NCBI GenBank assembly: GCA_012517605.1
Contig: JAAYUS010000143.1
Span: 1-35,086, forward strand
Origin: Bacteroidales bacterium
Lineage (GTDB): Bacteria > Bacteroidota > Bacteroidia > Bacteroidales > VadinHA17
Length of the DNA stretch: 35,086 bases
Direction: 5' to 3'
Shown piece after piece: positions 34,357 to 35,086 of this stretch; within the stretch, counting starts at the first letter, position 1; every line of letters begins with the position of its first letter. The translations under genes and the position numbers were made by a program. The notes below the pieces were generated by a model. That model did not search any database, was not told the origin of the DNA, and was given only the letters and a program-made list of their open reading frames with translations.

Positions 34357-34740
34357 TCAGACAACCTTTACAGGTTTGTCTTCACTTTGCCACAGTCCGT
34401 GTTTAGTGCAGACCGACATCGCCGAAAGGTTCATTGAGACTTCTGGAGCGACGATATAGAAGTCGACTTCCACGTGTGACGGAAGGTTTCCGTAAACTCC
34501 GGGGGTATAACGTGCTTCGGCGAGAAGTGTTTCGCGGTTCCACAGCTGGATGAGGCTTATCGAATGATCATATTCATCGGGGTGGGGATATTCCTCACCA
34601 AGAATAACCTTAACCATAAATTTCTCTCCTCTTTTTACCTGGTCGGGGCAGATTACATGAGGCATATGTCGGTCGAGGTAATCGCGTTTGATCTCCTTTT
34701 CCTCTTTTTCTATGTCTGTAGCTTTGAATACTCTGGGCAT
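34357..34740 (-). CDS. Superoxide reductase (neelaredoxin/class II desulfoferrodoxin type)
   Basis: This enzyme reduces superoxide to hydrogen peroxide without making oxygen, a defence typical of anaerobes. The 127-residue protein has one domain, with the five ligands of the Fe(His)4Cys centre apparently kept: His25 (RHMP), His53 (HPDEYDH), His59, Cys111 and His114 (SVCTKHGLW). The Cys111/His114 numbering happens to equal that of the Pyrococcus enzyme. The N-terminal desulforedoxin iron site of class I is missing. The usual Glu-Lys pair before the first His is Asp23-Arg24 here, a conservative change at the catalytic loop. I start at the ATG at 34740 (MPRVFKATDIE); an upstream ATG would add an unrelated hydrophobic stretch. 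It lies 36 bp before the M23 gene. Confidence 0.9.
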   Translation of the reverse strand: MPRVFKATDIEKEEKEIKRDYLDRHMPHVICPDQVKRGEKFMVKVILGEEYPHPDEYDHSISLIQLWNRETLLAEARYTPGVYGNLPSHVEVDFYIVAPEVSMNLSAMSVCTKHGLWQSEDKPVKVV

Positions 34741-34790
34741 GACGGTTTGTATTAAAATGATATTTAGTAACTTATAGTACATCAATTCAG

Positions 34791-34915
34791 ACCGAAGACT
34801 GAAGACCGGAGACCGAAGTCAAAAAATCAATTAGTGCCTGATTCACATTTCGGGATATAGTTCACGGCTTCCGCATCAAGTAACTGCGTTCCTAAACTTT
34901 CGTCTTCCGTCTTCT
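34791..34915. repeat. Heptanucleotide repeat block with a distant inverted copy
   Basis: Four 7-nt units, ACCGAAG, ACTGAAG, ACCGGAG, ACCGAAG, run from 34791 to 34818. About 80 bp later (34897-34915) the opposite strand holds AGACGGA and AGACGAA within the sequence CTTTCGTCTTCCGTCTTC. The two blocks could pair into a long imperfect stem. The stretch 34741-34984 has no gene; besides this and the tRNA promoter I see only A/T-rich DNA. Confidence 0.5.
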
Positions 34916-34944
34916 TGCAAACTTACAATTTTTTTTGAAATTGT

Positions 34945-34975
34945 TTTGTCAATTACATTCAATGTTGTACATTTG
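34945..34975 (+). promoter_or_regulatory. Promoter of the initiator tRNA gene
   Basis: TTTG (34945-34948), 19 nt, then TACATTTG (34968-34975), a full match to the Bacteroidota consensus, ending 9 bp before the tRNA. Confidence 0.65.
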
Positions 34976-34984
34976 CACCCACAT

Positions 34985-35056
<72 letters not shown>

Positions 35057-35086
35057 CTAATAACAAATGTTAAGGTCTGTAAAACA

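Overview
The window looks like a chromosomal segment of a Bacteroidota bacterium, most likely of the order Bacteroidales or Marinilabiliales. The evidence is a full-length sprA (type IX secretion translocon), promoters of the Bacteroidota type (TTTG, about 19-21 nt, then TAnnTTTG), no clear Shine-Dalgarno sequences, and the order ruvA-sprA-gcvH. The organism appears anaerobic or microaerobic: it has a futalosine-pathway menaquinone enzyme (mqnC) and a superoxide reductase. No integrase, transposase, CRISPR array or phage gene was seen; most of the window is core genome.

Layout. (1) 1-10305, plus strand: a five-gene efflux operon holding a TolC-like outer-membrane factor (cut by the window start), a lipoprotein adaptor, an RND pump, a second RND pump fused to further membrane segments and an ABC ATPase, and a small ABC-2-type permease. 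(2) 10306-10836: no gene; a 51-bp tandem repeat array, two strong palindromes and a longer imperfect palindrome, then a promoter overlapped by an inverted repeat. (3) 10837-12878: a Tat-exported DUF362 protein convergent with a PflX-like radical SAM protein. (4) 13119-17900: rimP-nusA-infB with a leader hairpin. (5) 17895-29179, minus strand: M17 aminopeptidase-pdxA-ruvA-sprA-gcvH, with a possible 58-codon ORF after sprA. (6) 29467-30555: mqnC. (7) 30641-34740, minus strand: tatA, then M23 peptidase-dxr-rseP, with a superoxide reductase upstream. (8) 34985-35056: initiator tRNA.

How the parts fit. The first operon should build one tripartite envelope pump, or a family of them, with proton-driven and possibly ATP-driven parts. 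TatA could serve export of the Tat-dependent DUF362 protein. SprA is the outer-membrane channel of type IX secretion; RseP and the M23 peptidase are envelope functions. Dxr (isoprenoids) and MqnC (the naphthoquinone head group) both feed menaquinone, and PdxA and Dxr both depend on deoxyxylulose-phosphate chemistry. RimP, NusA, IF-2 and the initiator tRNA all serve ribosome assembly, transcription or translation initiation.

The most unusual item is the 1583-residue RND-ABC fusion at 4848-9599. Its nucleotide-binding domain seems to be split after its first strand by about 180 residues carrying four membrane segments, and a separate permease gene overlaps its 3' end. I have not seen this architecture described, but I could not search databases.
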